From Paenibacillus sp. BSR1-1 (GTDB lineage: Bacteria > Bacillota > Bacilli > Bacillales > Cytobacillaceae), in assembly GCF_030403775.1 (NCBI RefSeq), contig NZ_JAQMWQ010000005.1, forward strand, positions 186,001-250,000: a stretch of 64,000 bases of DNA, read 5' to 3'. A program made the position numbers and the translations under genes. This document shows positions 27,205 to 35,305 of the stretch, piece after piece (within the stretch, counting starts at the first letter, position 1; each line of letters opens with the position of its first letter). The notes beneath the pieces were generated by a model. The model saw nothing but the letters and a program-made list of their open reading frames with translations. It did not search any database and was not told the origin of the DNA.

Positions 27205-27753
27205 ATGTTTGGTAAAAGGCGGCCAAACCTAAACTTTCAAAATGGATATTCGGGGCAAATGATGCACCAGATCCCGATTGGTCAGCAATGGAATCAGCCA
27301 TTTAGTGTACGTACTCAACCATTTCCATATCAGGCACCATCTGGAAATTATAATTGGAACGGATATCCACAACAAAATCCTTATAACCCGCAAGTTTTTC
27401 AACAAACGGCCCAAAACTATCAACCTGGATTCGCCCCACAAAATATCCCATATCCGAACCAAAATTATTCACAAAAAGATTCACAATTCTTGTTCCAGAA
27501 TCCATTGCAGCCACAGGAAGAAATGTATCACCAATACCAACCCATGAATGGATATCCAATGATGAACCCCTATCCAAAACAAAATGTTATTCCTAAACAG
27601 CCTGGCGGAATGCAATCCTTTATGAATTCTTTTAAATCGCAGGATGGATCCGTTGATTTTAATAAGATGGTGAATACAGCAGGTCAGATGATGAATGCAG
27701 TCAATCAAGTTTCCTCGCTCGTCAAAGGATTTGGAGGAATATTTAAAGCGTAA
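27205..27753 (+). CDS. yppG: YppG-like Gln/Asn/Pro/Tyr-rich protein
   Basis: Low-complexity N-terminal two thirds dominated by Q, N, P and Y (for example NPYNPQVFQQTAQNYQPGF), then a conserved C-terminal YppG domain of about 55 residues (MNSFKSQDGSVDFNKMVNTAG and VSSLVKGFGG). ATG at 27205 gives MFGKRRP, with GGAGGAG ten bases upstream. B. subtilis YppG has been linked to the spore coat; the composition fits a coat or surface component, but that is inference here. A bidirectional terminator follows. Confidence 0.8.
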   Translation: MFGKRRPNLNFQNGYSGQMMHQIPIGQQWNQPFSVRTQPFPYQAPSGNYNWNGYPQQNPYNPQVFQQTAQNYQPGFAPQNIPYPNQNYSQKDSQFLFQNPLQPQEEMYHQYQPMNGYPMMNPYPKQNVIPKQPGGMQSFMNSFKSQDGSVDFNKMVNTAGQMMNAVNQVSSLVKGFGGIFKA

Positions 27754-27757
27754 TAAA

Positions 27758-27786
27758 AGAGACGGCTACCTTAAGCCGTCTCTCTT
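27758..27786. terminator. Bidirectional terminator between yppG and hsp20
   Basis: Stem AGAGACGGCT / AGCCGTCTCT, six-base loop, between two convergent genes; T-rich on both sides. Confidence 0.8.
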
Positions 27787-27800
27787 ATTACGCTGTTTAT

Positions 27801-28286
27801 TTAATCTTCAATCTCAATAACCTTGCCTTTTTCTTGTGGAATGCGAATTTGTAATAAACCATCTCGATATGATGCTTTAACCTTTTTTTCATTGATCGTC
27901 TGAGGAAGGGAAACCGTTCTGGAGGATTGCTGCCTAAACATTTTACGTGAATAAATTTGGTTAAGTTCATCTTCCTGGGTTTCAATCTGGTTATTTTCAA
28001 CAGAGATAGTTATATAGTTTTCCGTCATATTTAAATGAATCTGCTCTTTTTTTACACCAGGAAGTTCAGCAGTGATAATATATTCACCTTCGGTTTCTAA
28101 TGTTTCAACATGAAAGCCTGCCGTTGGAGGAAAAGGATGCTTAAAAAACTCATCGATGGATTGTAAAAACCCCCTGATCGGTTTTTCAGTGAATAAGTCG
28201 TTCATTGATTTCACTAATTCACGAAAAGGTTCAGGTACGGGCTTTTTGGAGTTATTATTTTTATCACTCGGAAGCTTTGATGACAT
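27801..28286 (-). CDS. Hsp20/alpha-crystallin family small heat-shock protein
   Basis: A 161-residue ATP-independent chaperone. The N-terminal 55 residues are variable and Pro-rich; the alpha-crystallin domain spans about residues 57-155 (YIITAELPGVKKEQI, then SRTVSLPQTINEKKVKASY and GLLQIRIPQ). The A-x-x-x-n-G-v-L type motif is present as ASYRDGLLQIRIP. GAGGGT precedes the ATG. No CIRCE element is seen upstream. Could be spore-related, as several Bacillus Hsp20 proteins are. Confidence 0.9.
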   Translation of the reverse strand: MSSKLPSDKNNNSKKPVPEPFRELVKSMNDLFTEKPIRGFLQSIDEFFKHPFPPTAGFHVETLETEGEYIITAELPGVKKEQIHLNMTENYITISVENNQIETQEDELNQIYSRKMFRQQSSRTVSLPQTINEKKVKASYRDGLLQIRIPQEKGKVIEIED

Positions 28287-28350
28287 TTTGATACCCTCAC
28301 TTTCGAAATTTCACATGATATCATATGAAATTGAGCCTGGGTGGGTGCGG

Positions 28351-28387
28351 TTAAAAAAAACTCCGCAGCATTTTATTTTTGCTGCGG
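28351..28387 (-). terminator. Terminator of the Crp/Fnr gene
   Basis: Stem CCGCAGCA / TGCTGCGG with an AT-rich loop. On the minus strand it is followed by eight T (plus-strand A-run at 28353-28360). It begins just beyond the crp-like stop codon. Confidence 0.8.
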
Positions 28388-28395
28388 GCTATTCT

Positions 28396-29094
28396 TTAGA
28401 TTAAATTAATTTCTTCCACGAGAATTTCGATGTCTACAATCATATTTCCTTCGTCGTCCACTTCAATTAATTCGTCCTTTTTCATTTTGGTCAGTGTCCG
28501 GCTAATAGTTTCTCTTGTTGTCCCAATCATATTGGCGAGATCTTTATTCGTGAATTCGGACCTTAGCAGGATTGTTCCATCCTCCAGTTCCTTTCCATGC
28601 TTCTGGGCAAGCCGAATTAACAGTTTGACAATTTGTTCATATGTATTGTTAAGAATTTGCTCCTCAAGACGATTTTGCAGGTCAACAATCTTCTCACCTA
28701 GGACTTTAAAGACCTTAATGCAAAGTTCCGGATTTTCAATCAAAACGGATTCGAATTTTGATATAGGGACAGCAATAAGGGTTGATGGCTCAAGAACCTC
28801 GGCATAGGCAGGATAATCCCCTTTTCTAAAAAAGCCGACATGGGGGAACATTTCGCCCTTTTTCGCGATGGCAACTATTTGTTCCCTACCATTGATATCA
28901 CTTTTGTAAATTTTGATTTTTCCATCATTAATAAAATAAACATTTTCTAGCGGGTCACCCTGAAGAAAAACATGGCTTTGCTTTTTCCACTCTCTAGCAA
29001 TGGCAATATCGGTAATTTTGCTTAATTCGAAATCATTTAACTCACGAAAAAGAGAAAAATCAGACAGGACTCGTTTTATTTCATCTATTTTCAT
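28396..29094 (-). CDS. Crp/Fnr family transcriptional regulator
   Basis: 232-residue regulator. The N-terminal cyclic-nucleotide-binding-like beta barrel contains FLQGDPLENVYFINDGKIKIY (about 43-63), and the C-terminal winged helix has NKDLANMIGTTRETISRTLTKM as recognition helix. No cluster of cysteines for an iron-sulfur centre is present, unlike B. subtilis Fnr, so the signal is unknown. The RET/SRT recognition residues are Fnr/Crp-like and suggest TGTGA-type targets. Not present at this site in B. subtilis as far as I recall. AAGGTGATC is the ribosome site. Confidence 0.9.
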   Translation of the reverse strand: MKIDEIKRVLSDFSLFRELNDFELSKITDIAIAREWKKQSHVFLQGDPLENVYFINDGKIKIYKSDINGREQIVAIAKKGEMFPHVGFFRKGDYPAYAEVLEPSTLIAVPISKFESVLIENPELCIKVFKVLGEKIVDLQNRLEEQILNNTYEQIVKLLIRLAQKHGKELEDGTILLRSEFTNKDLANMIGTTRETISRTLTKMKKDELIEVDDEGNMIVDIEILVEEINLI

Positions 29095-29221
29095 TTGATC
29101 ACCTTCAAATAAATTCAGTTACTATTATTGTATCAAATTAAGGGTTCAAAGGAATCTCTTTCTATAAAAGGTAAAAATATCAGTGCAAGAAGTAGAAAAA
29201 ATTTTGTATAAAATCTTTTGC

Positions 29222-29239
29222 AGCGAACGTTTATTCGCT
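29222..29239 (+). promoter_or_regulatory. LexA-box-like palindrome before mrfA
   Basis: AGCGAACGTTTATTCGCT has perfect six-base arms and contains CGAAC-N4-ATTCG, one base from the LexA core GAAC-N4-GTTC. It lies about ten bases after a TATAAA-like -10 (29207-29212), at the expected transcription start, 26 bases before the mrfA ATG. Binding not shown. Confidence 0.45.
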
Positions 29240-29265
29240 AAAATAGAAGTAACGAGGTGAGAGTC

Positions 29266-31557
29266 ATGATGTTGAAAAAAAGCCTGCAAGATATTCTATC
29301 AGAATTAAAAATAAATGATGACTTTAAAGAGAATATTGTCAAATGGCATACCCTTGATGAAAAGCCTGCCCAAACCGTTTCACTTCCCCAGGATTTACAC
29401 CCTGTCTTAATACAATCGCTTCAAAGTAAAGGGATTGAGAAGCTTTATACGCATCAAAAAGCCGCCTATGAAAAGATTATGGAAGGTAACAGTATCGTAG
29501 CCGTTACACCAACTGCTTCAGGAAAAACCCTTTGCTATAATCTTCCAGTGCTGCAAACGATTCTTTCAAATCCAAATGCAAGGGCCTTATATATGTTCCC
29601 TACAAAAGCGCTCGCACAGGATCAAAAAAGTGAAATCAATGAAATTATTCAAGCGGCAGGTGTTGATATCAACAGCTATACGTATGATGGTGATACACCG
29701 GCAAATATTCGTCAAAGGGTAAGACAAGCTGGGCATGTCGTGATTACAAATCCTGATATGCTTCATTCGGCCATCTTGCCGCACCATACGAAATGGGTGT
29801 CTTTGTTCGAAAATCTTAAATTTGTCGTGATTGACGAACTCCATACCTATCGAGGCGTGTTCGGCAGCCATGTTGCCAATGTCATTCGACGATTAAAACG
29901 GATTTGCCGTTATTACGGAAGTAATCCAGTATTTATTTGTACATCCGCAACGATTGCCAATCCACTTGAACTTGCGGAAAAATTAACAGAAGAACTAATG
30001 CACTTAATCGATAATAATGGGGCTCCGAGCGGAAGAAAGCATTTTCTCTTTTATAATCCGCCAATTGTGAACAAGCCCTTAAATATAAGAAGAAGTGCAA
30101 CACTTGAAGTTCGAAAACTAGCTGGTCAACTGTTAAAAAATAAAATTCAAACAATAGTTTTTGCAAGAAGCAGGGTTAGGGTGGAAATTATTCTGACCTA
30201 CTTGCAAGAATTAGTGAAAAATCAATTAGGCCCCAAATCGATTATGGGCTATCGAGGCGGCTATCTTCCTACGGAAAGAAGAAGGATTGAAAAAGGTCTT
30301 CGCTCTGGTGAAATTTACGGTGTTGTTAGCACAAATGCGCTTGAATTAGGGGTTGATATCGGACAACTTCAGGTTTGTATTATGACTGGGTATCCAGGCA
30401 CAATATCAAGTGCATGGCAACAGGCAGGCAGAGCTGGAAGACGGCATGGTGAGGCCCTGGTAATAATGGTAGCCAGCTCAAGTCCATTGGATCAGTATAT
30501 CATCCAGAACCCAGACTATTTCTTTAATAAGAGTCCAGAAACGGCAAGGATTAATCCAGATAATTTGATAATTTTAATCGATCATATGAAATGTGCGGCC
30601 TATGAGCTTCCATTTAAAGTAGATGAACAGTTTGGCAGTGTTGGTACCGAGGAATTACTGGAGTATTTGACAGAAGAACGCGTTCTTTATCGAAATGGAG
30701 ACAAATGGTATTGGATGAATGATTCATTCCCAGCCCATAATATTAGTCTGCGCTCGGCTTCACAGGAAAATGTAATCATCGTCGATCAATCTGATGTGGC
30801 GAATGTGAAGGTTATTGGTGAAATGGACCGCTTCTCTGCGATGACCTTATTACATGATGAAGCTATATATTTACACCAAGGGACCCAATTCCAGGTTGAA
30901 AAATTGGATTGGGAAGAGAAAAAGGCGTTTGTGAGAGAAGTAGACGTAGATTATTTTACCGATGCAAATTTAGCTGTTCAATTAAAGGTGTTAGAGGTAG
31001 ATAAACTTAAGACAATGGATGATGCTGAAATTGGTTATGGCGATGTCAGTGTCAGGGCAATGGCGACAATTTTTAAGAAAATCAAGTTTGAAACCCACGA
31101 AAATATTGGCTCTGGTCCCATTCACCTCCCTGAGGAGGAACTTCATACAAATGCAGCCTGGTTATCATTAAATAAACCTTTAGCAGAAATGGGCCATGAT
31201 AGACTAGAGCAAGGGCTTGTGGGAACTGCCCATGCACTTGGGTCTATTGCTCCGTTATTTGTTATGTCCGATCCACAGGACATCCATGTGGTTCCCCAAG
31301 TCAAGGCCGACCATAATGAAAAGCCGACCATCTTTTTTTATGATCGCTACCCAGGCGGGATAGGCTTAAGTGAAAAAATCCACAGCGGAATGGCAGCGGT
31401 TTTTGCAGAAACAAAAAAGATGATTAATCGGTGTCAATGTGAAACCGGGTGTCCGTCATGTATTGGCACGGATACCGTTAGTGAATACGCCAAAAAGGAT
31501 GCTTTAAAAATTATTGAATCTTTTTTGCAGTCTTCTATTAGTGACAAGGAAGTGTGA
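29266..31557 (+). CDS. mrfA: DEAD/DEAH-box helicase MrfA (YprA)
   Basis: Superfamily 2 helicase that, with MrfB, forms a UvrA-independent nucleotide excision pathway for mitomycin C damage in B. subtilis. Walker A is PTASGKTLCYN (about residue 85), the DEAH box is VIDELHTYRG, motif VI is QQAGRAGRRHG. The C-terminal DUF1998 domain carries four metal-binding cysteines (CQCETGCPSC). The ATG at 29266 is five bases after GAGGTGA. 763 residues. mrfB begins two bases after its stop. Confidence 0.94.
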   Translation: MMLKKSLQDILSELKINDDFKENIVKWHTLDEKPAQTVSLPQDLHPVLIQSLQSKGIEKLYTHQKAAYEKIMEGNSIVAVTPTASGKTLCYNLPVLQTILSNPNARALYMFPTKALAQDQKSEINEIIQAAGVDINSYTYDGDTPANIRQRVRQAGHVVITNPDMLHSAILPHHTKWVSLFENLKFVVIDELHTYRGVFGSHVANVIRRLKRICRYYGSNPVFICTSATIANPLELAEKLTEELMHLIDNNGAPSGRKHFLFYNPPIVNKPLNIRRSATLEVRKLAGQLLKNKIQTIVFARSRVRVEIILTYLQELVKNQLGPKSIMGYRGGYLPTERRRIEKGLRSGEIYGVVSTNALELGVDIGQLQVCIMTGYPGTISSAWQQAGRAGRRHGEALVIMVASSSPLDQYIIQNPDYFFNKSPETARINPDNLIILIDHMKCAAYELPFKVDEQFGSVGTEELLEYLTEERVLYRNGDKWYWMNDSFPAHNISLRSASQENVIIVDQSDVANVKVIGEMDRFSAMTLLHDEAIYLHQGTQFQVEKLDWEEKKAFVREVDVDYFTDANLAVQLKVLEVDKLKTMDDAEIGYGDVSVRAMATIFKKIKFETHENIGSGPIHLPEEELHTNAAWLSLNKPLAEMGHDRLEQGLVGTAHALGSIAPLFVMSDPQDIHVVPQVKADHNEKPTIFFYDRYPGGIGLSEKIHSGMAAVFAETKKMINRCQCETGCPSCIGTDTVSEYAKKDALKIIESFLQSSISDKEV

Positions 31558-31559
31558 CA

Positions 31560-32825
31560 ATGTCATTAAAAAATAAATTAAATCGGCTAAAGCCGCATCT
31601 TACTAGCGGAAATCAGCCGGAAAAAATAGAAAAGCCGCCGATAGTTCCTACAAATGATGTGCCATTCAGGGAAAAATGGGCGGGCGAAAACATTTTTCCG
31701 TACTATATGGATCAAGATTATTGCTTAATCAGGGAAGTGAAATATCCGATTTCTGAGAAGCATGGAATTTATTATTTTCGTGACTTTCTGACTGCAGTAG
31801 ACCTATGGAATAAGCGGCCAATTAATCATCCGTTATCCGCACAAGGCCATCAGCCTGAGGATTTATTCTTCTTTGATACAGAAACAACTGGACTAGGGGG
31901 AGGAACCGGAAATACTATTTTTCTATTAGGGTATGCAAGTTTCGTTGGGGAAGAACTAGTCTTAAGACAGCATATTTTACCGCACCCAGGGGCGGAGGTT
32001 CCTTTATACCAAAGTTTTTTAGAAAAAGTGAATTATAAAACGCTTGTAACGTATAATGGAAAATCCTTCGATTGGCCGCAGGTTAAGACTCGTCATACTC
32101 TTGTAAGAGAACATGTCCCGAAACTTCCGGCTTTTGGACATTTTGATTTATTCCATGCTGCCAGAAGGCTATGGAAGCACAAAATAGAAAAGATGAAGCT
32201 GGCTGTCGTGGAGAAAGAAATTCTAGGGGTTGAACGGGTAGATGATATCCCAGGATTTTTGGCTCCAATGATCTATTTCGATTTTGTTGAAAGTAAGCAG
32301 CCAGAAGGGATGCTGGGAATATTAAAACATAATGAAATCGATATTTTGTCATTGATCACATTATATACTCATCTAACTTTTCAAATCTGCGGAATTGACG
32401 AGAAGCAAACGAGATCAGAGTCCTTTGAAGTTGGCCGATGGTTTGCAGGCTTAGGGGAGAAAAGGGAAGCGGAGAAGGTATTAAAAAAGCTTGTTGAGGG
32501 CAATGATTTCCCATCGTATCAAGCAAAACTTGCTCTCGCTTTGCAGCACAAAAAAGACCAGGATTGGGAAATGGCTCGGAAATTGTTTGCCGATGTTGTC
32601 GATTCCAGGGATGAAAAATTAACACTTGAGGCATGCTTAGAGCTTGCTAAAATTTATGAGCATAAAGTCAAAGATTATAAGAGTGCTATTTTTTATTGTC
32701 ATGAAGCGATTTTAATCGTTACTCAAACTTCTAAACTTACTAAATTAACTGGAGAGTTTTCCAATGAACAGCTTCAAAAAAGAAGAGAACGGTTAGAACG
32801 AAAATTAGCAAAATTTCCTGGGTAA
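31560..32825 (+). CDS. mrfB: Exonuclease MrfB (YprB)
   Basis: DEDD-type 3'-5' exonuclease partner of MrfA. Exonuclease motifs are FFDTETTGLGGG (about residues 101-112), TYNGKSFDWP and KHNEIDILSL. The last 120 residues form TPR-like helices, probably for partner binding. 421 residues from the ATG at 31560, which has AAGGAAG seven bases upstream; a GTG two codons earlier is less likely. Co-transcribed with mrfA. Confidence 0.93.
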   Translation: MSLKNKLNRLKPHLTSGNQPEKIEKPPIVPTNDVPFREKWAGENIFPYYMDQDYCLIREVKYPISEKHGIYYFRDFLTAVDLWNKRPINHPLSAQGHQPEDLFFFDTETTGLGGGTGNTIFLLGYASFVGEELVLRQHILPHPGAEVPLYQSFLEKVNYKTLVTYNGKSFDWPQVKTRHTLVREHVPKLPAFGHFDLFHAARRLWKHKIEKMKLAVVEKEILGVERVDDIPGFLAPMIYFDFVESKQPEGMLGILKHNEIDILSLITLYTHLTFQICGIDEKQTRSESFEVGRWFAGLGEKREAEKVLKKLVEGNDFPSYQAKLALALQHKKDQDWEMARKLFADVVDSRDEKLTLEACLELAKIYEHKVKDYKSAIFYCHEAILIVTQTSKLTKLTGEFSNEQLQKRRERLERKLAKFPG

Positions 32826-33009
32826 GCGCAATTTTCGCCAAAAAATGTAATAACTCTGCTCTTTTCGTCATGCTTCGATATGTTGTCACAAAATCTTAAT
32901 AATTTTTTATAAAAAAAACATATTTCTGTATTGTTAAACATAATTGAACAAGGTAAAATGTTAAATTGTGTTGAGTTAAAACACGATAGAAACAATATGG
33001 AGTGGTAAT

Positions 33010-33105
33010 ATGTATAAAGCAATTTTGTTTGCCTTTTTTGTAGTTGTTTGTTTAACTGCCTTTGTTTTTACGAATTTAAAAGATAGCTTTTATTCGTTTT
33101 TATAA
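33010..33105 (+). CDS. Predicted 31-residue membrane peptide
   Basis: Open frame behind GGAGTGG (spacing five). The peptide is MYKAI, then a hydrophobic stretch of about 17 residues (LFAFFVVVCLTAFVF), then TNLKDSFYSFL. This is the layout of a single-pass micro-membrane protein. It stands alone in the 373 bases between mrfB and cotD. No family recognised; it might be sporulation-linked given its neighbour. Confidence 0.45.
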   Translation: MYKAILFAFFVVVCLTAFVFTNLKDSFYSFL

Positions 33106-33134
33106 GATTAGCAAAAATAGGTATTTTCCTTAGT

Positions 33135-33162
33135 ACAAGAGTAATCCCTTTTACATAGGCTG
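33135..33162 (+). promoter_or_regulatory. SigK-like promoter of cotD
   Basis: AC at 33135-33136, then 17 bases, then CATAGGCTG, compared with the SigK pattern AC-N17-CATANNNTA (one mismatch at the last base). It lies 37 bases before the cotD start, and coat genes such as cotD are SigK-dependent in B. subtilis. Confidence 0.45.
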
Positions 33163-33198
33163 TTAATGTAAACAGAATATTTGAAGGGAGATAACGAA

Positions 33199-33615
33199 AT
33201 GTATTTAGGAACTAATTTTATGCCGCCAGTTATTCATCCGACTCAGAACATTGTGAACCATACGTTCTCAACTACAGTGGTACCGCACATTCATCCAGTA
33301 CACACTACAACTATAAATCATCATATGTTCCAACATAAACATTACTGTCCGCAGACTGCTTCATGTGCTGAAGAGGTATGTAACCAGCACATTAATTGCT
33401 GCAACCCATGTGCACCAGCAGCAGTATTGCCAGCATCGAATGCATTGCCGAATGTTGTACCGGGTGGCCCAGGATTTGGCCCAGGTGGACCGGGATTTGG
33501 CCCAGGTGGACCGGGATTTGGCCCGGGTGCTCCAGGATTTGGCCCTGGAGGTCCAGGATTTGGCCCAGGTGGTCCAGGGTTCGCTCCAGGACCGTTTATG
33601 GGACCTAGACCTTAA
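33199..33615 (+). CDS. cotD: CotD family spore coat protein with GPGGPGF repeats
   Basis: 138-residue coat protein. The N-terminal 90 residues match CotD style: His- and Pro-rich (VVPHIHPVHTTTINHH) with cysteine clusters (CPQTASCAEEVC, CCNPC) that could cross-link. The last 48 residues are about six tandem copies of GPGGPGF. AAGGGAG lies eight bases before the ATG; an upstream TTG at 33181 is within that site region. B. subtilis CotD is shorter and lacks the repeat tail. Confidence 0.85.
   Translation: MYLGTNFMPPVIHPTQNIVNHTFSTTVVPHIHPVHTTTINHHMFQHKHYCPQTASCAEEVCNQHINCCNPCAPAAVLPASNALPNVVPGGPGFGPGGPGFGPGGPGFGPGAPGFGPGGPGFGPGGPGFAPGPFMGPRP
33463..33597 (+). repeat. 21-base tandem repeat inside cotD
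   Basis: About six copies of a 21-base unit (GGTGGACCGGGATTTGGCCCA and variants) encoding GPGGPGF. The two copies at about 33480-33522 are identical, while others differ by third-base or GGT/GCT changes. Copy number is likely variable between strains. Confidence 0.85.
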
Positions 33616-33744
33616 AGGGGTCATTGCTAATTACAGGGGCTTCTTAGCCCTTGTTTTTTTATTGTTTACTATATGTTATGCTTTTTTTAAAAAAATGTTT
33701 GTCCCATTTTTTAATTTTTTAATTTTTTAATAAGGAGAACTTCC

Positions 33745-34308
33745 TTGAATAAAGTATTGGCAATTTCAGGATATAAGCCCTTTGAATTAGGTGTTTTTAA
33801 AAATGACCATCCGTCAGTTTTCTATATAAAAGCGGCCATTAAAAAGGCCTTAATGCCAATGGCAGAGGAAGGGCTAGAATGGGTGATCATTAGCGGCCAG
33901 CTTGGAGTGGAATTGTGGGCAGCCGAAGTTGTGTTTGAAATGCAATCAGAATTTCCTAAATTAAGGCTTGCAGTCATAACACCTTTTTTGGACCAACAAG
34001 TATCCTGGAATGAAACTAATAAGGAATGGTATGAATCTATACTCGCTCAAGCTGATTTTATTGATTCGGTTACAAAAAAAGGCTATGAAAAACCATGGCA
34101 ATTCAGGCTGAAGAATCAATTTTTTATTGAAAAAAGCGATGGTTTGCTTCTCCTATACGATAATGAAAAGGAAGGAAGCCCCAAATATTTATATGAATTA
34201 GCACAGCAATATCAAAAAAATCATTTGTATTTAATTAACCTGATTACCTTTTATGATTTGCAAATGATTGTGGAGGAAGAGCAATTAAAGCTAACGGATT
34301 ATGAATAG
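33745..34308 (+). CDS. ypsA: DUF1273 / SLOG-fold protein YpsA
   Basis: Rossmann-like SLOG family protein next to gpsB, linked in Firmicutes to cell division and oxidative stress. 187 residues, beginning [16 protein letters not shown]; the nucleotide-loop-like [10 protein letters not shown] and the [14 protein letters not shown] glycine motif are both present. The TTG start has AAGGAGAA seven bases upstream. gpsB follows after 66 bases. Confidence 0.93.
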   Translation: MNKVLAISGYKPFELGVFKNDHPSVFYIKAAIKKALMPMAEEGLEWVIISGQLGVELWAAEVVFEMQSEFPKLRLAVITPFLDQQVSWNETNKEWYESILAQADFIDSVTKKGYEKPWQFRLKNQFFIEKSDGLLLLYDNEKEGSPKYLYELAQQYQKNHLYLINLITFYDLQMIVEEEQLKLTDYE

Positions 34309-34374
34309 ATTGACAAAAACACTAATTTTTGAAAAAATAATAGGTAATGATTGGCTAAACTTGAGGTGATTTGA

Positions 34375-34677
34375 ATGCTGTCAGATAAAGTGAAATTAAC
34401 AGCTAAGGATATTTTAGAAAAAGAGTTTAAGACTGGAGTACGCGGTTACAAACAAGAAGATGTTGATAAATTTTTAGATCTCATTATTAAGGATTATGGA
34501 ACGTTTCATCAGGAAATTGAAGATCTTCAACAAGAGAATTTGCGTTTGCGCAAACAGCTTGAGGATACATCTAAAAGACAGCCTGTTGCCCAACCGGCAG
34601 GGACAACCAATTTTGATATTCTAAAACGTTTGTCCAATCTTGAAAAGCATGTTTTTGGCAACAAACTTTACGATTAA
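34375..34677 (+). CDS. gpsB: Cell division regulator GpsB
   Basis: DivIVA-like protein that shuttles penicillin-binding proteins (PBP1 in B. subtilis) between septum and side wall. The N-terminal membrane-binding part has [28 protein letters not shown]; a coiled coil spans about residues 35-65 and a short C-terminal trimer region follows ([14 protein letters not shown]). 100 residues, normal. GAGGTGA precedes the ATG. Its client ponA is encoded in the same window. Confidence 0.96.
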   Translation: MLSDKVKLTAKDILEKEFKTGVRGYKQEDVDKFLDLIIKDYGTFHQEIEDLQQENLRLRKQLEDTSKRQPVAQPAGTTNFDILKRLSNLEKHVFGNKLYD

Positions 34678-34708
34678 CAGATTTTACGACATTTCCTAAT
34701 AAAAACCA

Positions 34709-34737
34709 TTGAATAAACACCATGAAATACATATAAT
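34709..34737 (+). promoter_or_regulatory. SigA promoter of rnpB
   Basis: TTGAAT (34709-34714), 17-base spacer, perfect TATAAT (34732-34737). Predicted start near 34745, matching the 5' end of the RNase P RNA fold. Confidence 0.75.
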
Positions 34738-34747
34738 AAGAAATGTC

Positions 34748-35170
34748 ATCATTAATGACGTTCGGGTAATCGCTGCAAGGAGCTATTGCAACTTGTAGAG
34801 GAAAGTCCATGCTCGCACGGGCTGAGATGTCCGTAGTGTTCGTGCCTAGCGAAATCATAAGCTAGGGCAGCAGGGCATAACGCCTTGTTGACGGCCGGAA
34901 AAATACCTAAATCCAAACGGATATGGTATGAGTACCTATAAAAGTGCCACAGTGACGATGCCTTTCTAGAAATGGAAAGGGTGGAACGGGTAAACCCCAC
35001 GAGCGAGAAACCCAAATAATGGTAGGGGCACTTTCTCTGAGGAACTGAACAAGGAGAAGGACAGATTCATTCGAGTCTGTAGATAGATGATTACCACCTC
35101 AGTACGAGACGTAACGGTCGATTGAAGTACTTTGGTACAGAACATGGCTTACAGAACGTTATTAATGTGA
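34748..35170 (+). ncRNA. rnpB: RNase P RNA, Bacillus type (class B)
   Basis: Catalytic RNA of RNase P. Landmark segments of the B. subtilis RNA are present: TTCGGGTAATCGCTGCA at the 5' end, GAGGAAAGTCCATGCTCGCA, AGTGCCACAGTGACGA, GAGCGAGAAACCCAAAT, GTAGATAGATGATT, and ACATGGCTTACAGAACGTT at the 3' end. The terminal P1 helix forms between ATTAATGACGTT (34751-34762) and AACGTTATTAAT (35156-35167). Located between gpsB and ypsC as in B. subtilis. Confidence 0.98.
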
Positions 35171-35191
35171 ATGTAAAGTGCATATATAACG

Positions 35192-35218
35192 GCCTTCCTT
35201 TTGAGGAGGGCTTTTTAT
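35192..35218 (+). terminator. Terminator of rnpB
   Basis: Stem GCCTTCCT / AGGAGGGC with a four-base loop, followed by TTTTTATAT. Confidence 0.85.
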
Positions 35219-35305
35219 ATGTTTCGGTAGGACTCTGAATTTTTCAGCGATTTTAGCCAATAATGGATACTGTATAATTTTGTGAGAGAGTTAAGGGTGG
35301 AAAAA

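Noticed and set aside
32774..33022. Minus-strand 82-codon frame after mrfB
   Set aside because: No ribosome site; AT-rich chance frame overlapping the mrfB end.
33463..33597. Possible CRISPR-like array in cotD
   Set aside because: Units are contiguous 21-base coding repeats without spacers.
33361..33730. Frames overlapping cotD in other phases
   Set aside because: Shadows of the 21-base repeat; cotD has the ribosome site and family match.
34571..35015. Minus-strand open frames over gpsB end and rnpB
   Set aside because: They are antisense to RNase P RNA, whose identity is certain.
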